From NCBI GenBank assembly GCA_963556145.1, contig OY744463.1, positions 4,340,001 to 4,404,000 on the forward strand: a stretch of DNA of 64,000 nucleotides, in the 5' to 3' direction. The notes beneath the pieces were generated by a model. That model searched no databases. It saw only the letters and a list, made by a program, of their open reading frames with translations, and was not told the origin of the DNA. Shown piece by piece: positions 23,010 through 35,120 of the stretch (position 1 is the first letter of the stretch; the number at the start of each line of letters is the position of its first letter). The DNA comes from Hygrocybe punicea. Taxonomy: Eukaryota > Basidiomycota > Agaricomycetes > Agaricales > Hygrophoraceae. The position numbers and the translations under genes were made by a program.

Positions 23010-23831
23010 ATGGGTGCGTATAAATACATTGGCGAGTTATACAAGAAAAAGCAGTCAGACGTACTGCGCTTTCTCCATCGTGTTCGGTATGCCATATCCA
23101 TGAACCTTCGCCCGTTTCGCTCAAGTCTTTCCTTCATAGATGCTGGGAATATCGCCAGCTGAACGTCATCCACCGCGCTTCTCGCCCATCTCGCCCTGAC
23201 AAGGCCCGGCGTCTGGGCTACAAGGCCAAGCAAGGTTATGTTATCTACCGTGTTCGGGTCAGGCGTGGAAACCGCAAAAAACCTGTCCCCAAGGGTTAGT
23301 ATACTTGCCCTTGTTTTTAACATCATCGCCAACTTCATATTATCGCCACTAGGTGCTACTTATGGTAAACCTGTTCGTCAGGGCGTCAACCACCTGAAAT
23401 TCCAGCGTGGACTCCGGAGCACCGCAGAGGAACGAGTGGGAAGGCGATGTGGAAATTTGAGGGTATTGAACTCCTACTGGATCAACCAAGACGGTGTCTA
23501 CAAGTATTACGAAGTCATTCTCGTGGACCCCAATCACAAAGCCGTAAGATGATTTCTTGCAAACGGAGACCTCTCACTACCTGTGTTTTTAGATCCGCCG
23601 CGATCCTAGAATCAACTGGATCACAAAACCAGTGCACAAACGCCGGGAGGCTCGTGGACTTACAAGTATCGGAAAGCAGGTTTGTATACTCCTTCGTGTT
23701 TTTTTTTAATATGCTGATCCTGAGGCCACCTTTAGAATCGTGGTCTTGGCAAAGGCAATCGTTACAACCATACACCCGCACGATCAACCTGGAAGAAACA
23801 CAACACCCTCAGCCTTCGTCGCTACCGGTGA
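23010..23831 (+). CDS. RPL15: 60S ribosomal protein eL15
   Basis: Large-subunit ribosomal protein. Five exons (23010-23086, 23140-23294, 23353-23543, 23593-23679, 23736-23831) join to 201 residues. The start [21 protein letters not shown], the block [45 protein letters not shown] and the tail [13 protein letters not shown] are diagnostic for eL15. Length is within one to three residues of other eukaryotes. All introns are GT-AG and short, 49 to 58 nt. Confidence 0.97.
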
Positions 23832-24149
23832 CCTATTACTGCCAGTGGTTATTGCAAGCTATGACCCAAAAGATGTCTGTGTCTGAGTTTGTCGTCATTA
23901 GCGCCCACCATGAGTCACTACTCCATGTTCCGGTGTAAAATTCTATCGGGAAAACGAGGTCCTATTATAATTGCTTCCGCCCGTGTTGTGTGACTCGTTT
24001 CTCCCTCAAGTTGAAAAACGCTGCAGCCGCAGTCTTTCTTGCCTCGTGTCTGATCAACCTGAAAACCTGTGAACACGCTTCACTGGATCTGATTGTCGCG
24101 GTATAAAGCCCATCTCTCGCTCCTCGTTCTCCGCCCGCCCTCGACTATC

Positions 24150-26004
24150 ATGCACTGTACTATACCCCTTTCACTCATATACCTGCTTGTTTTCGAGACC
24201 TTTCCGTCCATCGCATTCCCAAGTATAACGAGTAGTACAGGGCCGGCGTTGTCTTTCCTACCCCAATCCCGGCCGTCCCAGTCTGCTCCATTGAACAGAA
24301 GATCGCTTAACATTGACACCAACCCTAACGGGTCCACTTTCATTTGGGTGATCCAAGATACTTACGCAGGAAAGACATTCTTTGAGTATGCACGTCTGGG
24401 CAACTACATTGTCCTCTCAGCCTAAATAACGTACGTTTCCAAATAGCCGCTGGAGCTTTTATAATGACTCGGACCCTACGCAGTATGTTCTCTCATAATT
24501 TATGAATGGATCTGTCGCTGAGCCAGCCATCCCTTTTAGTGGGACTGTCACGTACTTCCTTTTCATGAATTGATTTTTGGAAACAATCCTCATCCTGCAT
24601 ATTTATAGCTTTGTTAACGCTACCTTCGCTTTTGCCAACGGCTTGGCCACTGTGACCGATGATAATAAAGTTATCATGAAAGGTGACGACACCACTTGGT
24701 TGGAGCCTGCTCAGTATCGTAATAGGTGAGTTCCACGACTGATGTACGTCTTGGTTTCCATTCACACCACATTTTTCCAGCGTCCGGATAAGTAGTCAGG
24801 CGCAGTATAATACAGGCCTTTTTATTCTCGATCTGAATAAAGCGCCTTGGGGCTGTGGTGCGTTAAATGTTAAAATGGTCCTTGTTGGAGTCTTAAATGT
24901 CTGAATTCATCAAAGGCGTCTGGCCTGCCTTCTGGACTATTGGTGGTGGAAACTGGCCTTACGTGAGTGTTTACCCTTGGGGTGTTTTGAACGTATTCTG
25001 AAATCTTTTAATTGAAGACTGGTGAAATCGATGTTATCGAAGGTGTTCATGACAATGAACATAACCAGGTAACGTGGCACACCGCTCCTGGTATGCTTAA
25101 GACCAATCTCCTCGATTTTATAAAGAGTTCACCCCAAGCGCAGGTTGCTCTTTGACTCCTACGGTAAATTTCACTGGCACCGTGGTGGTCAGTTGAAGCT
25201 GTCTTGGGAGAGGTGCCTGTTCTTACTGAAATGTTGTGCTAGCAAACCAACGGACTAAATAACACCAACTGTGACGGGACACAACCCCCGAACGCGGGTT
25301 GTGGTATCACAGAGTGGAGTCGTGCATCATATGGTCCATATTTTGACTCTCAAGGAGGCGGCGTGTTTGCTATGAAATGGGATGAAAACGGTATTGCAGT
25401 TTGTCAGTTTTTCTCTTTCGAATCTATGAGGCAGTCCAATGTCCTTACCATGATCCGAAGGGTCCTTTTACCGTGCCGCTATTCCGCAAGACATCTTGAT
25501 AGGTGAACCAAATACGTCAAATTGGGGTGTTCCTGTGGCCATGCTCTCCCCCATCGGTTGTGATCCTCTCAAGTATTTTGTTGATCATTCTATTATATTT
25601 GGTGGGCCTCCTTGCTCGTCAACAACTCACATAGAGTACTCACACACCCACTGTCCACTAGATATCACGTTCTGCGGTAGGTTCAATTTCACGCTGAGGC
25701 TCATTATGACCTGAGAGTATATACAGGTGACTGGGCGGGCAACTCGTATGCGACATCAGGGTGCCCCGGAACTTGCAGTGATAGACTCCTGGATCCTACA
25801 AACTTTGTGGTATGTACATGGCCTTCAGGCCCCTTCGGTGGTGTTGCTTACATTCCTGATTAGAATGCTTCCTGGAGCATTAATTCCCTCAAAGTATTTC
25901 GGAAGCAATCTCTACGTGGCGCCGTCTCTGGTACCTCACAACAGCAAATACCTATATTCTGGACACTTATGCTATGTCTCGCAACCATTGGTTTCCATAC
26001 CTAG
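24150..26004 (+). CDS. GH16 family endo-beta-glucanase-like protein
   Basis: Wall-active glycoside hydrolase family 16 enzyme (beta-1,3/1,3-1,4-glucan). Thirteen exons join in frame to 393 residues. A signal peptide (HCTIPLSLIYLLVFETFPS) is followed by the catalytic domain: [29 protein letters not shown] contains the GH16 active-site core EIDVIE, with Glu as nucleophile and acid/base separated by Asp-Val-Ile. Later blocks are CGITEWSRASYGPYFD, FAMKWDENGIAVWSF and FCGDWAGNSYA. The C-terminus is hydrophobic (IFWTLMLCLATIGFH), compatible with membrane or GPI attachment. Exon 3 (24540-24551) is 12 nt and exon 11 (25662-25676) is 15 nt. The gene is convergent with the SurE-type gene, 105 bp away. 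Confidence 0.93.
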
Positions 26005-26109
26005 ATGTGTCTACCACAAATTTATTATATATCTGCTCGGTAACAAACTCTATGACGTTCTATTGGCTTGTCTATGAACGTATACGCAACATGTAGACAA
26101 AGATGTGTC

Positions 26110-27505
26110 TCACAACTTCATTTTCCATAGCCTATTGTCGACATTTCCGATGAAATTTGAGTCGTCCGGGGGCTCTGCAAAACTCGCCCGAAAGGGCGTG
26201 ACACTAGCCCAGCCATTGTGAAAAGCCCAGCTGTCGGATCCGACAGGAAGGGACGACAGTGAAGGATTAAGTAAGCCACGCATGTCACGAGAGAATTTGA
26301 ATGCCAATGGCCCGGTATGGTTCGTCGAGGTGGTGCTTTCAGTGTCAACATGGATCGCAGTGGAGCCCGAAGCAGGTCTTCCGTCGTGTGGTGGCTGGAC
26401 GATAGCTTTGAATAACCCCCCATATGTATTTCGCCAAATTCGCGTCCAACAGATCTTCAATCCTTCGCGGTCCAGCAAACCTTCTATTAAGGGAATGTTC
26501 ACGCTGTACAGATCGACCTCGCCATCTCGGAGCCCGCCTTCATCTTTACCCCAGTTTTCCCAAAGATGGCCCACGATGCGGCCACCAAGAATATGAGCAG
26601 GTCCGAATAAAGTTGTAGGAGTAGGATGAATGACAGTGCCGTATGACAGAGCGACGGAGCGGATTTTCGACATGGATGATGACAAAGCGGCTCCAATTGT
26701 TCCGGACGACAGCGCGAAAGCCGCTACACGGTTTGATGTAAGGGAGCGCGTTGACAAAGGTGGGGAGTGGTACTTACAGGAGCTATTGCGACCAAGGTTG
26801 GGCCCAGAAATCTAAGTTATCAAGTAGAAATAAGGATTAATTTCACAACAATTCAGGAAATAAATAAACCAGTAGATCGACTTCTCCTCGGTGTATATTA
26901 TGCGTTGCAATGTTTGCACAAGTTGCAGGTGTCTAAAGAAGGGTGAGAACTCTCCCACATAAACTTGGATGGAAGCTGGAATTACCGCATCTAAAAGAAT
27001 CCACTCCGCGACTTCCCCGTCCTCCAATGGTCTTGATATAGGTGAGGTTCCACCTTGGCCGTCTGCCGAAACACGTAAAATGTATTACTAGGTTATTGGT
27101 TCCGACGAGGACGTACCAGGGTCTTTCGGATAGTAGTATCTGCCGTTTATTGTTCCTGAAATTTGGAAGGCTCCGCCTATCAACCATCGCAGGACAGAAT
27201 TAGCCCAAGGAATGGCTTAAAGGGTGGTTAAAGTAGCACCAATCCAGGATTTTTGGGAGCTTGGCAAAACAACTTTAACATCCCAACCTGAAATTTGACG
27301 GCAGGTGAAGTGGTAAAAAAACGTTATGCAGTTACAGTGCTAGTCACCTAGATCTATCGTTAGATGTCGGTATAGTCCGTACACATAGGGTGATTCGACA
27401 CCTGGTGGGCCATCGTCGTTCTAAAACCCGCCAGTCAGTAATTGTAAACCCGGCCTTGGATAAGAAACTTGCGGTGAGCAAGACTCTCGGCTTTCCCAAT
27501 GCCAT
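26110..27505 (-). CDS. SurE-type acid phosphatase / nucleotidase
   Basis: Survival-protein SurE family metal-dependent phosphatase. About eight exons on the minus strand begin with MALGKPRVLLT at 27505-27473. A GC-AG intron (27472-27421, donor GCAAGT) then precedes NDDGPPGVESPYVYGLY, the metal-binding NDDG motif. Further blocks: WDVKVVLPSSQKSWIGG, GRYYYPKDPD, EWILLDATPATCANI, LLISGPNLGRNSS, SAFALSSGTIGAA and DLYSVNIPLIEG. The NDDG, SGPN and SGT motifs are the family's ligands. In yeast PBY1 this domain is fused to a tubulin-tyrosine-ligase domain; here the protein ends about 90 residues after the SurE core, with no such domain. Confidence 0.9.
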
Positions 27506-27707
27506 CAAAGTTCTTGCTTTGGAAGTTGGATCAATAAAGCTAAATAAATAAATAAAGACAAGTCCAAGTCTCCATGCAGAACTCAAATTGACTGTACATT
27601 GTCTGGACGTTGTAACCGCGCTCTTGCTCTGACCTTGGCCAGCGTCAGCGTTGTAAACACCATTGTTTGAGTCGCCGAACCCACCTTTCATTGGTCTTCG
27701 TTCTATC
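27506..27707. promoter_or_regulatory. Divergent promoter of the SurE-type and RasGEF genes
   Basis: Only 202 bp separate the two start codons. It contains an AT-rich run of AAATA units at about 27538-27556, immediately upstream of the minus-strand gene. Confidence 0.5.
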
Positions 27708-30700
27708 ATGTCTGCTCCAGGCCACTCATTATCGTTTATACCATCCTTGCAGACGTCAACGGAGATTCCCTTCTCACACCCTTCTCCGGCATACGACAGG
27801 GATGTCTCTCCAGCCACGCACAATTTTCCTGCTTCCAGACAGTCTTTCTTGACCGCTTTCACGTCTTCTCGACAAGGCACTCCAGTCAGGGTTGAGAGCA
27901 CAGATTTCTACACGCCATCTTTATCACCACCACTTAGTCTCCGAAAATCTCTTTCTGTAGACTCACTCGTCCAATATGGACGTGGGGCTACATCGAAGGC
28001 CGGCCCACGCCCCAACAGAGTTCATTCTAGTCAAGGCTTGGCTCGTCCACGAGGCCTGGTCTTAGAAGTCTCAACCCTGAAACAGGAAAACGATGCTTTT
28101 CAGCGGGCTTCACGGCTGTTTGGAGCCAGTGTCACCGAAGTTGGAGAGGAATATGACCAGTCTGTCGTGGGAGATTCAGATGTCGAGCGATCGGACCACC
28201 GGAATCAGCCCGGCGAAAGTGGGAGACGTGCATCCATGAAAGGCCCAGAGAAAAATAGGTCGTTCGTTCGTGGAGGCGAACTTCCGTTGCCATCCAGAAC
28301 ACCAACACTCAGTCTGACTTCCAGTGTAAGCAGCGTCCGTGGTAGCTCAAGCCCCCAGGAGCATGCATCGCGCTTGCAATCTGCGTCTTCGATGCAATTC
28401 ATATCCCGTCGTGGCGCTAACACTCTTGTTGATATTCAGCCAGGACGTGCCCGTAGTGGCAGTTTAGGCGTCTACGTGACTCATTCCGGCAAGCCTATGC
28501 TGGTCAATACCCGGGTATCAACCGTACGTCTATCTCGATATTCGTAGATGACACCTGGTTAAGTCGTAACTACTAGCGTGATACACCCTGTCCAAACCCA
28601 GAGGTCACCCTAGCCATCGTTGGTACTGCTGGTTGCGGGAAGACAACTGTCATACGGAAAGGTTTAAAGGGGTATAGCCTATCAGAAGCTACTGTGTTCC
28701 TTGCACCAACAGTATCACTTGATGTCCAGGCCCCACCTCGTTGTACGTTGGCCGTCATTTCTGATAGTTATCACAGCTCATGGTAATCCATGCAGATACT
28801 CAGCGCATCGGACGAGTTACTCACAATGAAAATACTCCTGACTGCCCCCTTCACGTATTTGAAGTTGTTACTTCAATCTCCCGTTGTGATCAAACCACGA
28901 AGGAGACATTTTGGCCGGATGGAGCACCTCCCTTAGATGGGGTCATCATATGCTATGATGCTTCAGACTCCTTTTCTTTTTGTCCTGTCGAAGATCTGTT
29001 GTGTAAGTGAACTTATATCCCATTCATACATGGCCTTATTTCGTGCGATTCAGGCGGATACCGTGCCCTAAAGTTGCCTACCGTAGTTTTAGCGTGCAAA
29101 TCGGACTTGGACAGACAGGTTGAACCGCAGAAAGCTCTTGAAGTATTGCAGACGTACGATGTCGGTCTGGTCGAAGTAGCGAATACTCAAGATGGGAAGG
29201 AAAAGATGAGACGGTCATTTGATTGGCTTCTGAAGGCCATTTTCCGAGAGCGAAGTGGGTGTTCACAACTAGTGAAAGATTTTCTAGTCCTTGACTTCTA
29301 TTACAGGGTCGACTCGGAGCGACTTCGGTTCACAATATCGCAACCCAGCATCGCCTGATGTTCTCACATCTACACCACCATGGGAACATTCAAGAACGGC
29401 AACACCCACCGCCTCATCCTCGATGACATCTAACACGGCACAAGCCAACTTGCCACGTCAAACGCCGATACCGACCACACTAACGTCCTCTCATTCCAAT
29501 ACGAATTCCCCCACACGAACGCGTTCTTTGGGAGATCTACTCTCGGAGCACGAACGGTCCAAGAATCGGGAATGGCAATCGGATAGAGACATAAACATTT
29601 CTAACAGTATCACGCATCTACCGAACAAAAGTTCCAGTTCATTACATAGAGTGACTCCTTCCACCGGGGGAGAAGTACTCGGCGGTTTTGACGAGGTCCG
29701 AGATGACCACCACGACAGTAAGGAGAAAGAACCGTAAGTTGCTGATACTATTTGGAGAATCCTGTGACCAATTATTCCCGGAGTAGCCGGCCTACTCAAT
29801 GGGCGACTTTGGAAGAACTACTAGATAAGCTACTTTTCTTGGCAGTGAGTGGAGATGGTAGGTAATCCACTTTTGCCCTTTCACCAATGTCTTAATATTT
29901 CGGCCAGACCCAGCGTACATTACTCACTTCCTCCTCACATACCGGAGGTTCGCAAGTCCTCGATCCGTGCTTCTTGCCATGCAGAAACGAATGCGTCAAC
30001 TCGACAATCCTTCAGGGGATCCGATGTTTGCTTGTTTTGCGCAAATGAGGTAGCTTACTTGTTTCGATCGTAATTCAGTTCTGACATATGTTCTAGAATT
30101 TGTCACTTGCTTGAGACATGGATCCAAGATTACCCTTACGATTTTGCGGTCCGTGGCACTGCGGGCGCCTTGTCCGCTCTCATAAAGTCCATTATTGCGA
30201 AGACGTATCTTCTTCACTATGGATCCGATTTTCTTCCGTTTCTTGAAGTTCTTCCAAGCTTGGTAGACAAGGATGCTGCTTGGGCATTGAAACCAGATAA
30301 TATTGCGGATGAGAGTGATGATTCGTATAGCCTTTGTGAGGACGACGACGAAGCCACTCTGGTTACCCAGATGGGCTCTTCAGATTCCAACATTTATTCT
30401 CCAGCATCGACTCGGGACCATTCAATACAGCCAGCGCCTACCTCGTCGAGAGAACACAAATCGAGCCTACCACTGAGTGCAAAAGCACTGAGTTTGCCCC
30501 ACATAACACCAACCCTTTTTTCCCATCAACCGGATGGATCGGAATTATCCACGAAACAGCTCTGCAGAGAACTCGTCAAGGTTGCTCATGAAGTGAATGC
30601 CTTTGATTCTGACGAAATTGCTCAAGAAATTACGAGAATGGGAGCGAAGTTGTTCTTGGACATAGAGGTAAGCACAAAACCTTGATAGTATTCAGTCTTA

Positions 30701-31641
30701 CACTTAACGTTGATGTTTGTCAGCCCAGACATTGGCTTCAGTATACGTTTGTTCCCGGGAAAAAGGACCCACAAACTGATAACATTGCCGGCTTCAACGA
30801 AGTGTCGAACCATCTCGCTGATTGGTGAATTCCGTAACGCTGTCTGTCATTCCGCATTACACTACTAACCTGAGTTCACAGGGTAGTGTCCCTCATCCTT
30901 TGTCATGATCGACCCAAAGCTCGTGCCAAGCAAATTGAGAAATTTGTCGACATTGCACAGAAAATTCGTGCGCTGAACAATTACTCTGCTCTGCGTGCTT
31001 TCGTGGCGGGGATCAACAATTCAACTTTCCCTGGTGATGATACCATGGAGATCTTCAAGTCCAAATCCCCAGATCAAGCTAAGCATTTACGGTCTTGGGA
31101 CCTTCTTCTTCAGCATATCCGCTCCCACCGTGCATATCGCATGGCACTCAGAAACTCGAAAGGCGCTTGTATACCTGCCTTGCAAGTTTTTCATTTTTTT
31201 GTGACCCGCCTTGTGACTTATTTCCTTTTCAGAGAGGTCCATATGTCAGACTTGATTCGAGCGCACGAAGGCAATCCGGATGAGAATTCCAATGTGCCCG
31301 TCAAGGTTCATTGGGGAAAATATAACATGATTGGAAAATTCATCAACAACACTACTCAATGTCAGGCACAATGCCGAAATACAACTGACTACGACTTTCC
31401 GGATCGACCGCACGTACGAAACCTCATCATGAAGGTACCCGTGATGAACGACCAAGTGCGTTAGTATTTCAGTGCCGTCACTTCAAAGTTGATGGAGATT
31501 GTCCAGATACAAAAGTCGAGGATAGCTCCTCCAGTGGATGTCGATGGGATAGAAGAGGCGTACCGATCCCAATTTCCTCGAATGACACCCCGAGACCTGA
31601 ACACCAAGGACCCGCTGTTGCGCAAATTCATATTTTGGTGA
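27708..31641 (+). CDS. RasGEF with an N-terminal GTPase-like P-loop domain
   Basis: A guanine-nucleotide exchange factor of CDC25 type. The first exon encodes about 280 Ser/Pro-rich residues. A small-GTPase-like domain follows: LAIVGTAGCGKTTV is the P-loop, GVIICYDASDS is a beta-strand like that before the switch regions, and VVLACKSDL stands where Ras has NKxD. A Ser/Thr-rich linker leads to a RasGEF-N segment (TQWATLEELLDKLL, ITHFLLTYRRFASP). The catalytic RasGEF domain contains WLQYTFVPGK, FNEVSNHLADWV, NNYSALRAFVAGINNS, EVHMSDLIRAHEGNP and the C-terminal IAPPVDVDGIEEAYR. About ten exons, with the last ending LRKFIFW. This GTPase-plus-GEF arrangement is known from basidiomycetes; its client GTPase is unknown. 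Confidence 0.88.
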
Positions 31642-31873
31642 CCTCGATTGACGAAAATTTCTATATCGGAACAATGAATTCATGGACTCCCTACATTTCT
31701 TGTTCAGGATGCCACTGTTGCACACAACTGCCCCCAGTACTGTATTTGATGACGTTGTCTATCTGATTCTGTGTATTCGCATCTATTACTGACGCAAAAT
31801 AAAACTTTTATCCCGCCGCACAACTTGCCGTCACGTGAACTCATTTTTTCTACCTCAAGTTCTCGGAACAGCC

Positions 31874-34541
31874 ATGGACGAGTTCATCATGACAATGGAC
31901 TCTGACGGGGAAGACCTTTCTTCTACAAAAGTGGCAAGAACCCACCACAATGAAAACGATGGTGGGCTTCAATTGAATCCTGAATTCAGCTTTGACGCCT
32001 ACGACTCCTACGTTAATTTACTGGACGACCACAACGAGTTATGCGACGTCGTCCAACAGGGGTCTAGACCGGTATGTTCACATTTTCGGCTTGCAATATT
32101 TAACTCGTTACCAGGCCGATGAAGGAACCCATATTGGTTGACGATATCATTGCCAGACGAAAGTTAGTTTCTAAACGCAAGCGGGATGTCCAAGAAACAG
32201 GCGATGTTGATGAGGAAGGGAGCTCGGAGGACTCCAGATACGGTGATGATAGCAGCGCAATAACCGATTTGGAGAACGACGAGTTTGAGAACAATGAGGA
32301 CGAGGACCCGCTTGCCACATCCGACGAAGCGAGTGACCGAGATCACAGCGGTGAACTCTCTGATGAAGGCTTTTCTGATGCCGGTCGTTCGTCTTCTGAT
32401 GACACCGAGCCGGAGACTCAGGCAGAGAAGGACCGTAAAGCCGCCTTCTTCGACGCTGACGTTCGCCCTTCGGAAATGCATTCTTCGTTCCTGACCATGA
32501 ATCTTTCTCGCCCAATTTTGAAAGCCATCACTGCGCTCAGTTTCCACAAACCCACGCCAATCCAAGCTGCTACCATTCCCATTGCTCTTTTAGGAAAGGA
32601 CGTTGTTGGGGGTGCTGTCACTGGCTCAGGAAAAACTGCTGCCTTTATTATTCCAATGTTGGAACGTTTGCTCTATCGAGAACGTGGTAGAAAGGCCGCC
32701 GCAACAAGGTGTCTAGTCCTCGTTCCTACAAGAGAGTTGGCTGTCCAATGTTTTGAAGTCGGCACCAAGCTAGCTGCACAGACAGACATTCGATTTTGCC
32801 TTATCGTTGGTATGCCATTCTGCCGGTTTGTAGGGTATTAATGCTGAGAAGTCTCGCAGGCGGACTGTCGGTGAAGTCGCAAGAGGTCGCATTGCGAAGT
32901 CGACCAGATGTCCTGATTGCTACTCCTGGTCGTCTTATTGATCATATACGCAACTCGCCCTCCTTCACAATGGACACGTTGGACATCCTCGTTCTGGATG
33001 AAGCTGACAGAATGCTTTCGGATGGCTTTTCGGACGAGCTCGAGGAGATTGTCAAGTCTTGTCCGACTTCCCGGCAAACAATGCTCTTCTCCGCTACAAT
33101 GACTGATTCCGTCGATGAGCTTGTCAAGATGTCATTGAAGAAACCAGTCCGCCTCTTTGTGGATCCGAAGCGGAGCACTGCTCGGGGTTTAACACAGGAG
33201 TTCGTCCGTGTCCGAGCCGGGAAGGAGGCGGAGCGATCCGCTCTGCTTGTCGCTTTGTGTAAGCGATCGTTCAAGGCTGGTGTCATCATCTTCCTGCGGA
33301 GCAAGAAGCTTGCACATCAGATGCGGATCGTCTTTAGCCTATTGGGTATGAAATGTGATGAATTACATGGCGACCTCTCCCAAGAACAAGTTTGTATTTC
33401 ACGAAGTACTCCTTCATCTTCGCTTAGTCTTAGTTTACAGCGTCTTAAAGCACTTCAACAATTTAGGGATGGGGCGGTAAACTTTTTGATGGCAACGGAC
33501 CTCGCCTCGCGGGGTCTCGACGTTAAGGGGATCGAAACTGTCATCAATTATGACATGCCCGGTCAACTGGCCCAATACTTACATCGAGTAGGGCGGACTG
33601 CTCGAGCGGGCAAGAATGGACGGTCTGTATGATGGATGCTTGATTCCAGTGGCGTCACTGACTTTTGACGAAGATCAGTCACTCTTGTTGGCGAAGCCGA
33701 TCGAAAAATGCTAAAAGCTGCTATTAAACATGCCGCTGGTGAAGATCGAGTCCGTCATCGAATAGTTCCACAAGAAGCTGTCTCAAAATGGGCGGTAAAA
33801 CTTGAAGACATGAAGGGAGAAGTCGCGGAAGTCTTGCGGGAAGAGAAGGAAGAAAAGCATGTTGGTTTCTGTAGAATCCTGCGTCATCAAAAGTTTGCTG
33901 ACTGCTATACCAGCTCCGACAAGCAGAGATGGAACTCGTCAAAGGGCAGAATATGATTGAGCACGAATCTGAGATTTATTCCAGGCCTGCTCGGACTTGG
34001 TTTCAGAGCAGGAGAGAGAAACAGAAAGCTGAAGGTCTGGCATTTGCGATCTTCCCAAAAATTTAAATCTTGCCTCAAACGAAAACGTAGCCGCAAGCAA
34101 AAAACAACATGAAGAGTGTTTTGATGCCCCGACGAAGGGCAAGCGAAAGGTAGCAGCAGATGAAACTAAGGTCAGTCCCCTCGAGTTGATGTATCCACCG
34201 TTGCTGACGTTCTGTAATTTCAGCCACAAAGAGATGAATTCTCCGGTCTTTCACGCAAAGCAAAGAGACGGAAATTGGCTTTGAAAGATGACGAGGAGAT
34301 GGCTGATACCGGAGCATTGAGAGCCGCAATTCGGTCTGCGAAGAAATCAACCAGGCCAGCAAAAATTGGCATCCCCAAAAGGCATGCTCCAAACGCCAAG
34401 GGACAAAACAAGCAATCTGGGAAGAGAGCAACGTTCCAAGCTGGAGGTGGATTTGACAGGGATCTAGGACAAAAATCGGGAAGAGCTGAGGGATCGAAGG
34501 CTAAGAAGGGGAATGCAATTAGAAAGCGTCGAAGAAAGTAA
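31874..34541 (+). CDS. DRS1: DEAD-box RNA helicase DRS1/DDX27
   Basis: Nucleolar ATP-dependent RNA helicase needed for 25S rRNA maturation and 60S assembly. An acidic N-terminus precedes the helicase core: Q-motif [13 protein letters not shown], motif I AVTGSGKT, Ia PTRELA, Ib TPGRLIDH, motif II DEAD (in [10 protein letters not shown]), motif III SAT, and motif [12 protein letters not shown]. The C-terminus has the DRS1-type segment [15 protein letters not shown] and a basic tail with [13 protein letters not shown]. About seven exons. Motif II and the short acidic-to-basic layout separate it from DBP10 and other nucleolar helicases. It lies at the left border of the transposon-rich region and appears intact. 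Confidence 0.93.
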
Positions 34542-35120
34542 TGTGTCTATTAGTGTCATCACCGGAGACCCAACAGTTGAGCTCGTGCAGATAAAGTCAT
34601 AGAAAATTTACAGCATTTTCGGCAGTCATACCGGCCATGATATAACTGAGTTTGAAAATATAACTAAGGACAAACAAATGTAACACAACCAAACATTCAC
34701 AGGTATCTGCACTAGTGAGCCTCTAGTGATTGTGTTTTCTGATAAATAATTGAGTTTGAAAAATAATTTTACTCAAGTCTAATAGACGAGAGACCTTCAC
34801 ATACGTGCTGCTTTTGCCTCGCACATCAAGTAGATTCACTGTATCCCCCATTGCAGGTGTAGTGCATACTCATGAGCACATTCCCTTTATCACAAGGCAA
34901 CCCTCCGGGAGTCCGGGTGAAGCCAAGACCGCACTGAGAGACAGGAGTTGTCTCACCACTCCTGTTTCCTCACCGCATTGGCTCACCCAGGTAGCGTATT
35001 CCCTTCTACTTTTTCTTCTACAATCTTTACTCACCGTATTGGGTCACCCAGAATCACAGTAAAAGATTATTTTTTATTATCGCGTTCACATAGAATACAA
35101 TTCCATCAAATCATCTTTTC
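34542..35120. other. Border between DRS1 and the transposon cluster
   Basis: AT-rich sequence without a gene. Two related segments of the form CTCACCGYATTGGSTCACCCA occur near 34970 and 35035, about 60 bp apart, and could be remnants of a mobile element's end. No terminal repeat or target duplication could be matched. Confidence 0.4.
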
